The notes below the pieces were generated by a model. It ran no database searches and was not told the origin of the DNA. It saw only the letters and a list, made by a program, of their open reading frames with translations. A stretch of DNA of 32,921 nt from Fen-330 sp050008465 (GTDB lineage: Bacteria; Acidobacteriota; Terriglobia; Bryobacterales; Bryobacteraceae), in assembly GCA_050008465.1 (NCBI GenBank), contig JBEKMO010000059.1, forward strand, positions 1-32,921, read 5' to 3'. The stretch's first letter is position 1; each line of letters opens with the position of its first letter. Position numbers and translations under genes: made by a program. Positions 7,236 through 16,887 of the stretch are shown one piece after another.

Positions 7236-7915
7236 TCACACGGGATCGTGGCCCAGCACATCGAGAAGAAACTGCAAACCGCGGTGCAGCGACGGTTGAG
7301 AATGGGCGGGACCTTACTGCTGCACGACTCGCTCATTGCCGGGCAGATCGACGTCTACCCCGAGTGCGCCGGCGCGGCGCTGACGGTGATTCTGAAACTG
7401 CCCGTCTCCTTCGACCCGGTTGTGGCAGAGGAGAGGCTGAAGCGCGACTGCGCGGGGCTGTACCTCGAGTGGATGGCGCCGCTGGGCTTTTCCAACGAGT
7501 TTGCGATGGTCATGCGGGGCGGGGATGCGCGCGCCAGCAAGCTCAAGACGCTGAGCGACACCGCGCAATACAAGCTGGGATGGTCCGTGGGGGGCTGAGG
7601 AGTTCCTGGACCGCACCGACGGCTACGCGAGGCTGATGAAGACCTACAGCCTGCCGGTCAACGGCGCCCCGAAGATAATGCTGGCAGGCGAGCCGTATCG
7701 CGCCTTGCAGAAGAAACAGGTCAGCATGGTGGCCGGCAGCGCCTCAGCAGAACCCGGGACTGCGGCAGGCGCTCGAGCAGCTCATGGGCAAGTTCTCCAG
7801 CGAGGCCGTCCGAAGGCTGAACTCCGAAGTCGACGGCAAGCACCGCGGCGTCGCCGAGGTGGCCAAGGAGTTCCTGAGCCAAGCGGGGATGCAACCCGCA
7901 CTTCCATCCGGGCAA
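7236..7915 (+). pseudogene. Osmoprotectant ABC transporter substrate-binding protein, frameshifted and internally deleted
   Basis: The first part (7248-7594) reads GTLLLHDSLIAGQIDVYPEC, LTVILKLPVS and WMAPLGFSNEFAMVMRGG, the glycine-betaine/choline binding domain (OpuAC/OsmF type). It ends in a TGA right after GWSVGG. A shift puts the reading into the next frame: EEFLDRTDGYARLMKTYSLP, then KKQVSMVAG to about 7731. A second shift and a gap follow, with QNPGLRQALEQLMGKFSSEA and VDGKHRGVAEVAKEFLSQ (about 7757-7890). About 40 to 60 family residues between VSMVAG and NPGLR are missing, and so is the N-terminal 'KNFTEQ' region before AQHIEK. The gene is dead but recent enough to be read easily. No permease or ATPase partner is nearby. 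Confidence 0.75.
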
Positions 7916-8016
7916 GACGCCCCCGCAAGCCCGGCCTTCGGATATTCGGATGCGGTGCTCGGCACCCGAACACGCTGAAGCAGAACGTTGTACAATTGCT
8001 TCAAGCCTGGGAAACC

Positions 8017-11000
8017 ATGGAAACTGCGCTGGGGCTATCCTTCTCCCACTACCGGATTGTCGACAAGCTCGGGGAGGGCGGGATGGGGGTGGTGTACCTG
8101 GCGGAAGACACGCTGCTGGGCAGACGCGTCGCGATCAAGTTTCCGTCGGCCGCACCGGCCCACAGGCAGCGGTTGCTGGTGGAGGCCAGGGCCGCTTCCT
8201 CGCTCAACCATCCGGCCATCGCCGCCATCTACGACTGCGGGGAACACGAGGATCGCCCGTATGTCGTGATGGAACTGGTGGAGGGGCGCGGCCTGAACGA
8301 ACTGCTGCGCGCGGGGCCGATTCCGGCGGAACGCTCGATCGAGATCGCGGCGCGGGTGGCCGAGGCGCTTCAGGAAGCTCACAGCCGGCACATCATCCAC
8401 CGCGATATCAAGCCCGCGAACATCCGGATCAGCGACCGCGGCGCGGTGAAGGTGGTGGATTTCGGACTGGCGAAGGACCTGCGGGACGCGCGGGCGATGG
8501 GAGCCGGCGTACGCACGCTGGCTCGGACACAAACGCTCGAAAACACGGTATCGGGCACGCCCCATTACATGTCGCCGGAACAGGCCCGAGGGGAGAGCGG
8601 GGACGAGCGCAGCGATCTCTTCTCGCTGGGCGCGGTGCTTTACGAATGCCTCACCGGGCGGAAGCCGTTCGGGGGCGCGACGGCGATGGACGTGCTCTCG
8701 GAAGTCCTGCAAGTAGAGCCTTCCCCGCCTTCGAAGGTGAATCCCGCGGTTTCGCCGGAACTGGACCGCATCACGCGAAAAGCGCTGGCCAAGGACCCCG
8801 CCGGGCGCTACCCATCGGCCAGCGAGATGCTGCGGGACCTGGATGCGGTGCGCGGGCGGGCAGCAGGCCGCGGGCCAGGCCGGAGGCGCCGCGCAGTGTG
8901 GGTCGCGGCCGCGCTCGCCGCCGTCCTGATCGGCGCGGCGATCTGGGCCACGGCGCGGCGCACAACGCACGCACCCTTCCCGGAGGCGCTGCGCTGGTAT
9001 GAGGAAGGCGCCAACGCCATTCGCGACGGCACCTACTATAAGGCCACCCGGGCGCTGGAGCGTGCAGTCCGCCTCGACAAAGGCTTTGCGCTGGCCCACG
9101 CCCGGCTCGCCGAGGCCTCGAACGAACTGGACGATTCCGGCGCGGCGCGGCAGGAGATGCTCGAGGCGCTCACCCCCGCCGGGCAGCGGACCAGCCTTGC
9201 GCGCGCCGACGAGCTGACCATACAGGCCATCTCCCGCACTCTGACGTTCGACTACGCGGGCGCGGCTGGCATCTATCGCGAAGTTCTTGGGAAGGCGTCA
9301 GCGGGAGAGCAGGCGGGAGTGTTTCTGGACCTCGGCCGCGCGTATGAGAAGAATGAGCAGCCGGGCGAGGCCATCTCGAGCTATCTGGAAGCCACCCGGC
9401 TTTCGCCGCAGTACGCGGCGGCGTTCCTGAGGCTGGGGATCCTCTACGGACGCCGGCGGGATCAAGCGAAGGCTGCCGCGGCGTTCCGGCAGGCGGAGTC
9501 GCTGTACGGCGCGCTGAGCAACATCGAGGGTCAGGCGGAAGTGCTCTTCCAGAGCAGCGTGGTCGCCAACAAACGCGGAGACCTCGCGGAGGCGACATCG
9601 CTGCTGGAGAAGACGCTCGAAATGGCGCGCACGGCCGGCAACCAGCACCAGCAAGTCACCGCGTTGCTGCAACTGAGCAACCTGTCTCAAAAGAAGGGCG
9701 ACCCGGCGGCGGCGGAAAAAGACGCGAACGAAGCCATCGAGCTGGCGCACACCAGCGGCCTGGAAGCGCTGGCCTCGCGCGGCCTGCTCGAGTTAGGCAA
9801 CACCTGGTTCGTCCGCGGCGACTTCGCGCAGGCGGAGAAGTATTTTCAGGAATCGCTGGAGTACTCCCGGCGGTTCAGGGCGCAGCGTAGTGAAGCGCAA
9901 GCGCTGCTGTCGCTCGGCAGCCTGCGGATCCAAAAAATGGAGCTGGAGCAGGGGATTCACCACGTGGAACAGGCGCTGCCGTTCTTCGAGCGCGGCGGCT
10001 ATGGAAAGGAGACGTCCCAAGCGCTGCTTCTGCTCGGGCGCGCCCGGCGGGACCAGGGCGACTACGCAGGCGCGCTGCACGTGTTCAGCGAGCAGCTCGA
10101 ACGTGCTGGGAAGGCCGGTGACTGGGACCAGTCGGCCTCGGCGCAGGAGGGAATCGCCAGGGTCCTCCAGTATCAGGAACGGTTCCCCGAGGCGCTGACT
10201 CACGCTCGCGAGTGCGTCTCGATCAGCCAGGCGCACGGCGACCAGCTCATACGGGCTTACGGCCAGGCACTCAGCGCGAGTGTGCTCGCGAACCTGGGCC
10301 GGTATGGGGAGGCGCGGGAGGCGTTGGCGGAGGTGGCGAGCGCGGCGAGGCGGCCGGGCGGCTACGCGGCGCTGGCCAGGCTGGTCGATCGATTGGAGGC
10401 CGAAATCGCGCTGAGCGAGGGGAAGCTCGCCGCCGCGCGCGAGAGCGCCAGCAAGCTGCTCCGCGCACCGGAGAAACTGGACATCGAGGGGCTGACGGAG
10501 GTAACACGCATTCTGGCGGACGCTGAAACGCTCTCCGGCGCGCGGCGCGAGGGGCTGGCCTCGGCAGGCAAGGCGCTCGAACTGGCCCGCAAGTCCGCCG
10601 TGCCGCGGCTCGTCCCGAGGGCCTTGCTGGCGGAGGCGGAAGCGCTGGCGGAATCTGGCGAAGCCGCCCGGGCAATCGAAGCCGCCCGCTCGGCGCGGGA
10701 GCAGTTCTCGCGGACTGGGCAGAAGGAATCCGAAGCCAGGGTCTGGCTGGTGGCCGCCCGAGCGGCGCGAGCGTCGGGCGATGCGGCAGGTGTGCGGGAA
10801 AACGCCGCCAGGGCGTCCCAGTCATTCGCCGAACTCCAGCAGACCTGGAGCACGGAAGATCGCAACAGCTACAACTCCCGTCCTGACGTTCAGCAATGGC
10901 GGAAGCAAGTCCAACAACTGGTTCAAGGAGACACTCATGTTCCGATGGAAAATGTCGGGAGCACTCACGATTCTGGCGATAGCCGGGTTCGGCGGCAGGC

Positions 11001-11040
11001 CGCTGGCACTCGCCGTGGGCCCCCCAGTCACGATCAATGA
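8017..11040 (+). CDS. Membrane Ser/Thr protein kinase with C-terminal TPR repeats
   Basis: 1007 aa from ATG 8017 (GGGAAA just upstream; TACAAT at 7991-7996 may be a -10 element). The long open frame before it belongs to the dead binding-protein gene. The kinase domain spans about 11-275: glycine loop GEGGMGVVYLAED (19-31), Lys41 in VAIK, HRDIKPAN with Asp130, DFG at 148-150, SGTPHYMSPEQA (179-190). A single membrane helix follows at about 293-311, preceded by an Arg cluster, so the kinase faces the cytoplasm and the remainder the periplasm. Residues 320-960 are helical TPR-type repeats (for example ALLQLSNLSQKKGDPAAAEK). Related proteins end near SRPDVQQWRKQVQQL. This one continues about 35 residues into the next gene, a 104-base overlap. 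Confidence 0.9.
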   Translation: METALGLSFSHYRIVDKLGEGGMGVVYLAEDTLLGRRVAIKFPSAAPAHRQRLLVEARAASSLNHPAIAAIYDCGEHEDRPYVVMELVEGRGLNELLRAGPIPAERSIEIAARVAEALQEAHSRHIIHRDIKPANIRISDRGAVKVVDFGLAKDLRDARAMGAGVRTLARTQTLENTVSGTPHYMSPEQARGESGDERSDLFSLGAVLYECLTGRKPFGGATAMDVLSEVLQVEPSPPSKVNPAVSPELDRITRKALAKDPAGRYPSASEMLRDLDAVRGRAAGRGPGRRRRAVWVAAALAAVLIGAAIWATARRTTHAPFPEALRWYEEGANAIRDGTYYKATRALERAVRLDKGFALAHARLAEASNELDDSGAARQEMLEALTPAGQRTSLARADELTIQAISRTLTFDYAGAAGIYREVLGKASAGEQAGVFLDLGRAYEKNEQPGEAISSYLEATRLSPQYAAAFLRLGILYGRRRDQAKAAAAFRQAESLYGALSNIEGQAEVLFQSSVVANKRGDLAEATSLLEKTLEMARTAGNQHQQVTALLQLSNLSQKKGDPAAAEKDANEAIELAHTSGLEALASRGLLELGNTWFVRGDFAQAEKYFQESLEYSRRFRAQRSEAQALLSLGSLRIQKMELEQGIHHVEQALPFFERGGYGKETSQALLLLGRARRDQGDYAGALHVFSEQLERAGKAGDWDQSASAQEGIARVLQYQERFPEALTHARECVSISQAHGDQLIRAYGQALSASVLANLGRYGEAREALAEVASAARRPGGYAALARLVDRLEAEIALSEGKLAAARESASKLLRAPEKLDIEGLTEVTRILADAETLSGARREGLASAGKALELARKSAVPRLVPRALLAEAEALAESGEAARAIEAARSAREQFSRTGQKESEARVWLVAARAARASGDAAGVRENAARASQSFAELQQTWSTEDRNSYNSRPDVQQWRKQVQQLVQGDTHVPMENVGSTHDSGDSRVRRQAAGTRRGPPSHDQ

Positions 11041-11446
11041 CGGATCGCCGTTGAAAATCACTTCCCCACGAGGGTGGATCGAGGGCAGCGACGACCAGGA
11101 ACTCACCGACACCGATCCCAGCCTCACGGTTACCAAGGTGCGGGTAACGCAGAGCGGGGGAAAAGCGCAGGAGGTCGACTTCTCAGGCGAGCTTTGCAGG
11201 ATCGATCTCAACCACGGCCCGCGGCACGTGTTCGCCAGAGGGAACATGAATGGCGGCAAGGGCCTGTCGGTGAATTCGGGCGGGAGCCTGAAGGGGGATT
11301 ACGATCACACTCCGGACAGGACCAGGTACACCAGCAGGAACGCCGGCGACCGGATTGCCAACGTCACCGTGACGAAAGATGGAAAGACCGTGCTGGACAT
11401 CCCGAAGGCGGCCTCTCCGGTGCTGATCGAGATTCTGTATCAGTGA
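10937..11446 (+). CDS. Small exported protein of unknown function
   Basis: 169 aa. ATG 10937 has a strong ribosome site (AAGGAG, 10925-10930) that lies inside the end of the kinase gene, so translation restarts there. The first 26 residues (MFRWKMSGALTILAIAGFGG) form a signal peptide, with likely cleavage near ALAVG. The mature protein has alternating strands, such as LTVTKVRVTQSGG and RIANVTVTKDGKTVLDI, and may be a small beta-sandwich. I do not recognise a family. The overlap with the kinase implies co-expression, and it could be a periplasmic partner of the kinase's TPR region. Confidence 0.7.
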   Translation: MFRWKMSGALTILAIAGFGGRPLALAVGPPVTINDGSPLKITSPRGWIEGSDDQELTDTDPSLTVTKVRVTQSGGKAQEVDFSGELCRIDLNHGPRHVFARGNMNGGKGLSVNSGGSLKGDYDHTPDRTRYTSRNAGDRIANVTVTKDGKTVLDIPKAASPVLIEILYQ

Positions 11447-11456
11447 GGCGCCTTCA

Positions 11457-12764
11457 CTACGACGGCAGGGAGGGGTCCTCGCTGTGGGTGATGAACTCCG
11501 GGTAGGCGCCGGCGCCCAGCTCGTGCAGGTCCATGCCCTGGCGCTCGCCCTCCTGGGCCACGCGCATCGGGTAGGAGCGATTGAGGAGCCAGTTCAGGCC
11601 GTAGGTCAGCGGCAACACGAAGCCGAGCAGCGTAGCGATGCCCACGAGTTGGGCCAGCCACTGGCCGGACGCGCCGCCCGCGTTGGGGCCGGTGAAAAGG
11701 CCGGCCGCGAGAACGCCCCACAGTCCGCCCACCGCGTGCACCGAAACCGCGCCACCCGGATCGTCCACCGCCAGCCGGGATTCCAATAACTCGACCGCGA
11801 AGGTGGTCAGAGCGCCGGCCGCCAGACCGATGATGAGCGCCTCGGCCGGACCGGCGAAGGCACACGCGGCGCTTGCGGCCACCAGCCCGGAGACCCAACC
11901 ATTCGCGCACAGCGAGGCGTCGGGCTTGCCGAAACGGATGCGGGTGATCGCGGCGGCCGCCAGGCAGGCCCCGGCCGCGGCCAGCGTCGTATTGACGGCG
12001 ATCAGCACCACCCGCCCGAATTCCGCCCCGGTGAACAGGATGGCGCCGGCCGAATTCAGTCCCAGCCAACCCACCCATGCCAGCAGACAGCCAAACAGCA
12101 CCAGGACGGCGTTGTGGCCGGGGATGGCCGCCAGCATGCCGCCCAGCGCATACTTGCCCCGGCGGGGACCCAGGATCCAGGTGATGGACAAGGCGGTCAA
12201 GCCCCCCAGCGCTTGAATCGAGCTGGCGCCTCCGGCGTCCACAAAGCCGCGGCCCAGCCCGTAGTTGACGCCGAGTTGCGCCAGCCAGCCGCCGCCCCAG
12301 ACCCAGTGCGCGAACAATGGATAGGTCCATCCGGCCAGGAGCGCGGCGGAGGCGCAGCTTGCACCCAGCCGCCAGCGGTCGGCTCCGCTGCCCAGCGGGA
12401 TCAGTGCCGCCAGGCCGACACCGAACAACTGCAACAAGGCCGCGAGCGAGGCGGGAGAACCGTCGAGTTTGAGCCCGCGGAAAAAGAGCGGTTCGGCCGC
12501 GATCCAGTTCCAGGTTTTCCCGGCCAAGGTGACGACGTGCGCCGGCCGGCCGGCAAATCCCTGCCACGCGAACCCGCAGATGAAGTACATCAAGGCGGCC
12601 ACAGCCATGACACACAACGACGCCGCCATCGCGTGAGCCGCGCTGCGCGACCGGCCCAGTCCGGTGTTGATCAGCGCGAGGCCGGCGCCGGCGAAGGGGA
12701 CGAGAACGATCAGGAAAATGCACACCGCCACGGCGGATTCGGAGAGCGCGGGAGCGGGCGTCAT
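11457..12764 (-). CDS. amt: Amt-type ammonium transporter, atypical pore
   Basis: 435 aa with about eleven hydrophobic helices. Family landmarks are present: FVDAGGASSIQALGGLTAL (about 174-192), ILGPRRGKY, AIPGHNAVLVLFG, and DDPGGAVSVHAVGGLWG (334-350). Lining up FVD..GG......GG..AL with typical Amt sequences puts Gln184 where the first of the two pore histidines (E. coli AmtB His168) normally sits; the second, His343, is kept. In AWVGWLGLNSAG (229-240) Leu replaces the usual Phe residues of GWFGFN, including the gate Phe215. Transport or sensing may therefore differ from normal Amt. GAGGAGAGG just before the ATG is the ribosome site. The start overlaps the stop of the small membrane protein (ATGA). 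No GlnK/GlnB gene is adjacent. Confidence 0.9.
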   Translation of the reverse strand: MTPAPALSESAVAVCIFLIVLVPFAGAGLALINTGLGRSRSAAHAMAASLCVMAVAALMYFICGFAWQGFAGRPAHVVTLAGKTWNWIAAEPLFFRGLKLDGSPASLAALLQLFGVGLAALIPLGSGADRWRLGASCASAALLAGWTYPLFAHWVWGGGWLAQLGVNYGLGRGFVDAGGASSIQALGGLTALSITWILGPRRGKYALGGMLAAIPGHNAVLVLFGCLLAWVGWLGLNSAGAILFTGAEFGRVVLIAVNTTLAAAGACLAAAAITRIRFGKPDASLCANGWVSGLVAASAACAFAGPAEALIIGLAAGALTTFAVELLESRLAVDDPGGAVSVHAVGGLWGVLAAGLFTGPNAGGASGQWLAQLVGIATLLGFVLPLTYGLNWLLNRSYPMRVAQEGERQGMDLHELGAGAYPEFITHSEDPSLPS

Positions 12765-12940
12765 CCTCTCCTCGGGCGCGGGATCCTATGGGAGCGCACG
12801 ACCAGGGCCAGCCCCAGCACCTCTACGCCTGTGCCGGCCAGCACAAAACCGGATTGCGGCGGCCCGGATCTAAGGAGCCCTACCGCGGCCAGGACGATCC
12901 CCCATCCCGCGAGCAGCAGCAGAAAACCCGCCAGCTTCAT
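12761..12940 (-). CDS. 59-aa membrane protein upstream of Amt
   Basis: MKLAGFLLLLAGWGIVLAAV begins a product with two hydrophobic helices (about 4-22 and 31-47) and a basic tail (SHRIPRPRRG). The frame is open further upstream to 13042, but the start at 12940 fits the promoter at 12962-12990, which would place the RNA start about 15 bases before this ATG. Its TGA overlaps the Amt ATG, so the two are translationally coupled. It may be a small helper of the transporter; no family is known to me. Confidence 0.65.
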   Translation of the reverse strand: MKLAGFLLLLAGWGIVLAAVGLLRSGPPQSGFVLAGTGVEVLGLALVVRSHRIPRPRRG

Positions 12941-12961
12941 AGAGCACACCACGCTGAGGCA

Positions 12962-12990
12962 ATTGTAATACCCGCCCCGGGGCCTGTCCA
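12962..12990 (-). promoter_or_regulatory. Promoter of small membrane protein-amt unit
   Basis: On the minus strand TGGACA (12990-12985, 5/6) and TACAAT (12967-12962, 5/6) are separated by 17 bases. The leader to the ATG at 12940 would be about 15 bases. No NtrC/sigma-54 type -24/-12 element was seen. Confidence 0.55.
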
Positions 12991-13051
12991 ATCCATACTT
13001 CTTATCCCGCAAGCATAGAAATCCTTTATCTCCACCATACAAAATTCCCGC

Positions 13052-13080
13052 TTGGTTATTGTCCCCGTCCGGCTTATCGT
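13052..13080 (+). promoter_or_regulatory. Candidate promoter of permease-PP2C-kinase run
   Basis: TTGGTT at 13052-13057 and TATCGT at 13075-13080 with a 17-base spacer, in the divergent gap before the permease gene. The match is weak (3/6 and 4/6). The same TTGGTT with a 17-base spacer appears before the porin gene. Confidence 0.3.
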
Positions 13081-13168
13081 AGTAGATATCAGGGCAGCGC
13101 CCCCAGGATGCGGGCGCCGCGATCCTCGCCGATCAAGCAATCCATCAATCTAAGACAGGAGAAACTGT

Positions 13169-14968
<1,800 letters not shown>

Positions 14969-14971
14969 CGC

Positions 14972-15817
14972 ATGGCGGGCAACGTTGCCGTAGATACCAG
15001 CCCGCAGCGGACATCCATGCTTGACGTGGAGTTCGCGCAGCACTCCGACCGCGGGAGCGTGCGTGAGCACAACGAGGACTACCTCGGCCACGCGCTCCCG
15101 GCGACTCCGGAACAGGTGCGCACTCATGGCTGGCTGTTCGCCCTGGCCGATGGGGTCGGCGGGCACGAACTGGGCGAGGTGGCTTCGCGAGCCGCGGTGG
15201 AAAGCCTGCTGGCCGGGTTTCGCGAAGCCACCGGGGAGGAAGCGCACACCGCGCTACTACCGCGCCTGGTGCGGGCCGCCAATGCACATGTGTTTGAGAC
15301 CGCACTGGCGGCCGGTCACCACGGCGCATCCATGGCGACCACGCTGGTAGCCTGTGCCGTGCGGTTCGATCGCGCGGTGGTGGCGCACGTGGGCGACTCG
15401 CGCTGCTACCTCATCCGGCTGGGCCGCGCGACGCTGCTCACGCGCGATCACACCGTGGCCGGCGAGCAGGAGCGCCTGGGACTGCTCTCGGCCCGGGAGG
15501 CGGCCAAGGCGGAGACCCGCCACGTGCTCAGCCGCTCGCTGGGGAGCGATCTGTTCGTCAACGTCGAGGCCAGCGAGAACCAGGTGTTCACGAACGACGT
15601 GCTTCTGCTGTGCTCCGACGGCCTGCACGGATCGGTAAGCGCGGCGGAGATGGCCGCTGCGGTCAGCCAAGGCGCCGATCTGAATGCGGCGGCGCGAAGA
15701 CTGGCGGCTCTTGCCAATCAGCGGGATGGCAGCGATAATATTAGCGTTCAGTTGATACGCGTTCGAGGCGTGGAACGCGTGGGCATGTACCGCGGGCGGC
15801 CATACAGGCTTCGCTAG
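14972..15817 (+). CDS. PP2C-family Ser/Thr protein phosphatase
   Basis: 281 aa. The metal-site motifs are in order: SDRGSVREHNEDY (25-37, with Asp26, Glu35 and Asp36), ALADGVGGHELGE (58-69, Asp60), VAHVGDSRCYLI, RDHTV, LLLCSDGLHG and DGSDNISV near the end. All key aspartates are present, so it should be an active soluble phosphatase. An internal ATG at 15017 (just before LDVEFAQHSD) is an alternative start. The gene begins 3 bases after the permease stop and 33 bases separate its end from the kinase, so it is the natural counterpart of that kinase. Confidence 0.92.
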   Translation: MAGNVAVDTSPQRTSMLDVEFAQHSDRGSVREHNEDYLGHALPATPEQVRTHGWLFALADGVGGHELGEVASRAAVESLLAGFREATGEEAHTALLPRLVRAANAHVFETALAAGHHGASMATTLVACAVRFDRAVVAHVGDSRCYLIRLGRATLLTRDHTVAGEQERLGLLSAREAAKAETRHVLSRSLGSDLFVNVEASENQVFTNDVLLLCSDGLHGSVSAAEMAAAVSQGADLNAAARRLAALANQRDGSDNISVQLIRVRGVERVGMYRGRPYRLR

Positions 15818-15850
15818 CCCGCGGCCCTTCGCCGCTGACCTGCGCTGACG

Positions 15851-16819
15851 ATGACTCCTGTCCATCCTGGCGACCGGCTCGACCAGTACCGCGTTGACAG
15901 CGTTGTCGCGCGCAGCGGCATGGCTTCCATTTTCCGCGGCACGGACATGCGTACTGGCCGCTCGGTGGCCATCAAGGTCCCGCATCCCGAGATGGAGTGC
16001 GACCCGGTGCTGTTCGACCGCTTCCGCCGCGAGGAGCAGATCGGCATAAAGCTGGATCACCCCGGCGTGCTGAAGGTGTGGGCCGGCGAAGACCGCAGCC
16101 AGGTCTACATGGTCATGGAGTGGGTGGAGGGCCGGCTGCTCCGCCAGATCCTCGCCGAGCAGGGGAAGCTCCCCAACCGCCGGACGGTGAAAATCACGCT
16201 CGCCATCTGCGACGCGCTGGACTACATTCACAGCCACGGGGTGGTGCACCGCGATCTGAAGCCCGAGAACATCATGGTGGACTCGGAAGATCGCATCAAG
16301 ATCATCGATTTCGGCATCGCTTCGCAGGCCGGTGCGCGGCGGCTGACGTTTGCCAAGCTGTCGCAGGTGATGGGAACGCCCGAGTACATCTCCCCCGAGC
16401 AGGTGAAAGGGAAGCGCGGCGACGGGCGCAGCGACATCTACGCGCTGGGAGTGATGTTTTACGAGATGCTGACCGGGAAGACGCCCTTTTCCGGGCCCAA
16501 CCCCTTCGCCATCATGAACGACCGGCTGCTGAACAATCCCGTCCCGCCGCGCGAAGTCAATCCGGAGATTCCTCCCGAGCTCCAGGAGATCATCTACCGC
16601 GCCCTGGAGCGCGACCCGAAGAACCGCTACGCCACCGCCCGCGAGTTCGCTTGGGATCTCCAGCATCAGGACCAGGTCGGCGTGGCCGAGCGCCCCGAGA
16701 TGCGCGACTGGAAACGGCGGCGCACGCCGTGGCTGAGAAGAATCCTGTTCTATGTGATGCTGGCGCTGATTCCGGTGGTGGTGTTCGGGCTGCTGCTGTA
16801 CGTGGCACGGCGCGGGTAA
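15851..16819 (+). CDS. Membrane-anchored Ser/Thr protein kinase
   Basis: 322 aa. Kinase domain 10-275: the glycine loop is reduced (VVARSGMASIFRGTD, 18-32), a form common in bacterial Pkn2-type kinases. Lys42 is in VAIK, HRDLKPEN carries Asp135, DFG lies at 153-155, and GTPEYISPEQVKGK (175-188) is the activation segment. A hydrophobic helix (about 298-318) close to the end anchors it, with only four residues beyond, so no extracellular sensor is present. Input must come from a partner, perhaps the neighbouring permease. It is the last gene of the run and faces the porin gene. Confidence 0.92.
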   Translation: MTPVHPGDRLDQYRVDSVVARSGMASIFRGTDMRTGRSVAIKVPHPEMECDPVLFDRFRREEQIGIKLDHPGVLKVWAGEDRSQVYMVMEWVEGRLLRQILAEQGKLPNRRTVKITLAICDALDYIHSHGVVHRDLKPENIMVDSEDRIKIIDFGIASQAGARRLTFAKLSQVMGTPEYISPEQVKGKRGDGRSDIYALGVMFYEMLTGKTPFSGPNPFAIMNDRLLNNPVPPREVNPEIPPELQEIIYRALERDPKNRYATAREFAWDLQHQDQVGVAERPEMRDWKRRRTPWLRRILFYVMLALIPVVVFGLLLYVARRG

Positions 16820-16836
16820 GTGTCAACTCAGGCAGA

Positions 16837-16875
16837 GGGCCGACGTGGACGTCGGCCCGCGGACCAGAGGTCCGC
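16837..16875. repeat. Double palindrome (REP-like or bidirectional terminator)
   Basis: Two back-to-back hairpins: 16837-16846 pairs with 16849-16858 (10 bp, 2-base loop), and 16859-16865 with 16869-16875 (7 bp, 3-base loop). They lie between the convergent kinase and porin genes (68-base gap). I recall near-identical text (GCGGACC...GGTCCGC beside GGCCGACGT...ACGTCGGCC) as a dispersed repeat in Acidobacteriota genomes. No U tract follows. Confidence 0.7.
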
Positions 16876-16887
16876 CCTACGAAGACG

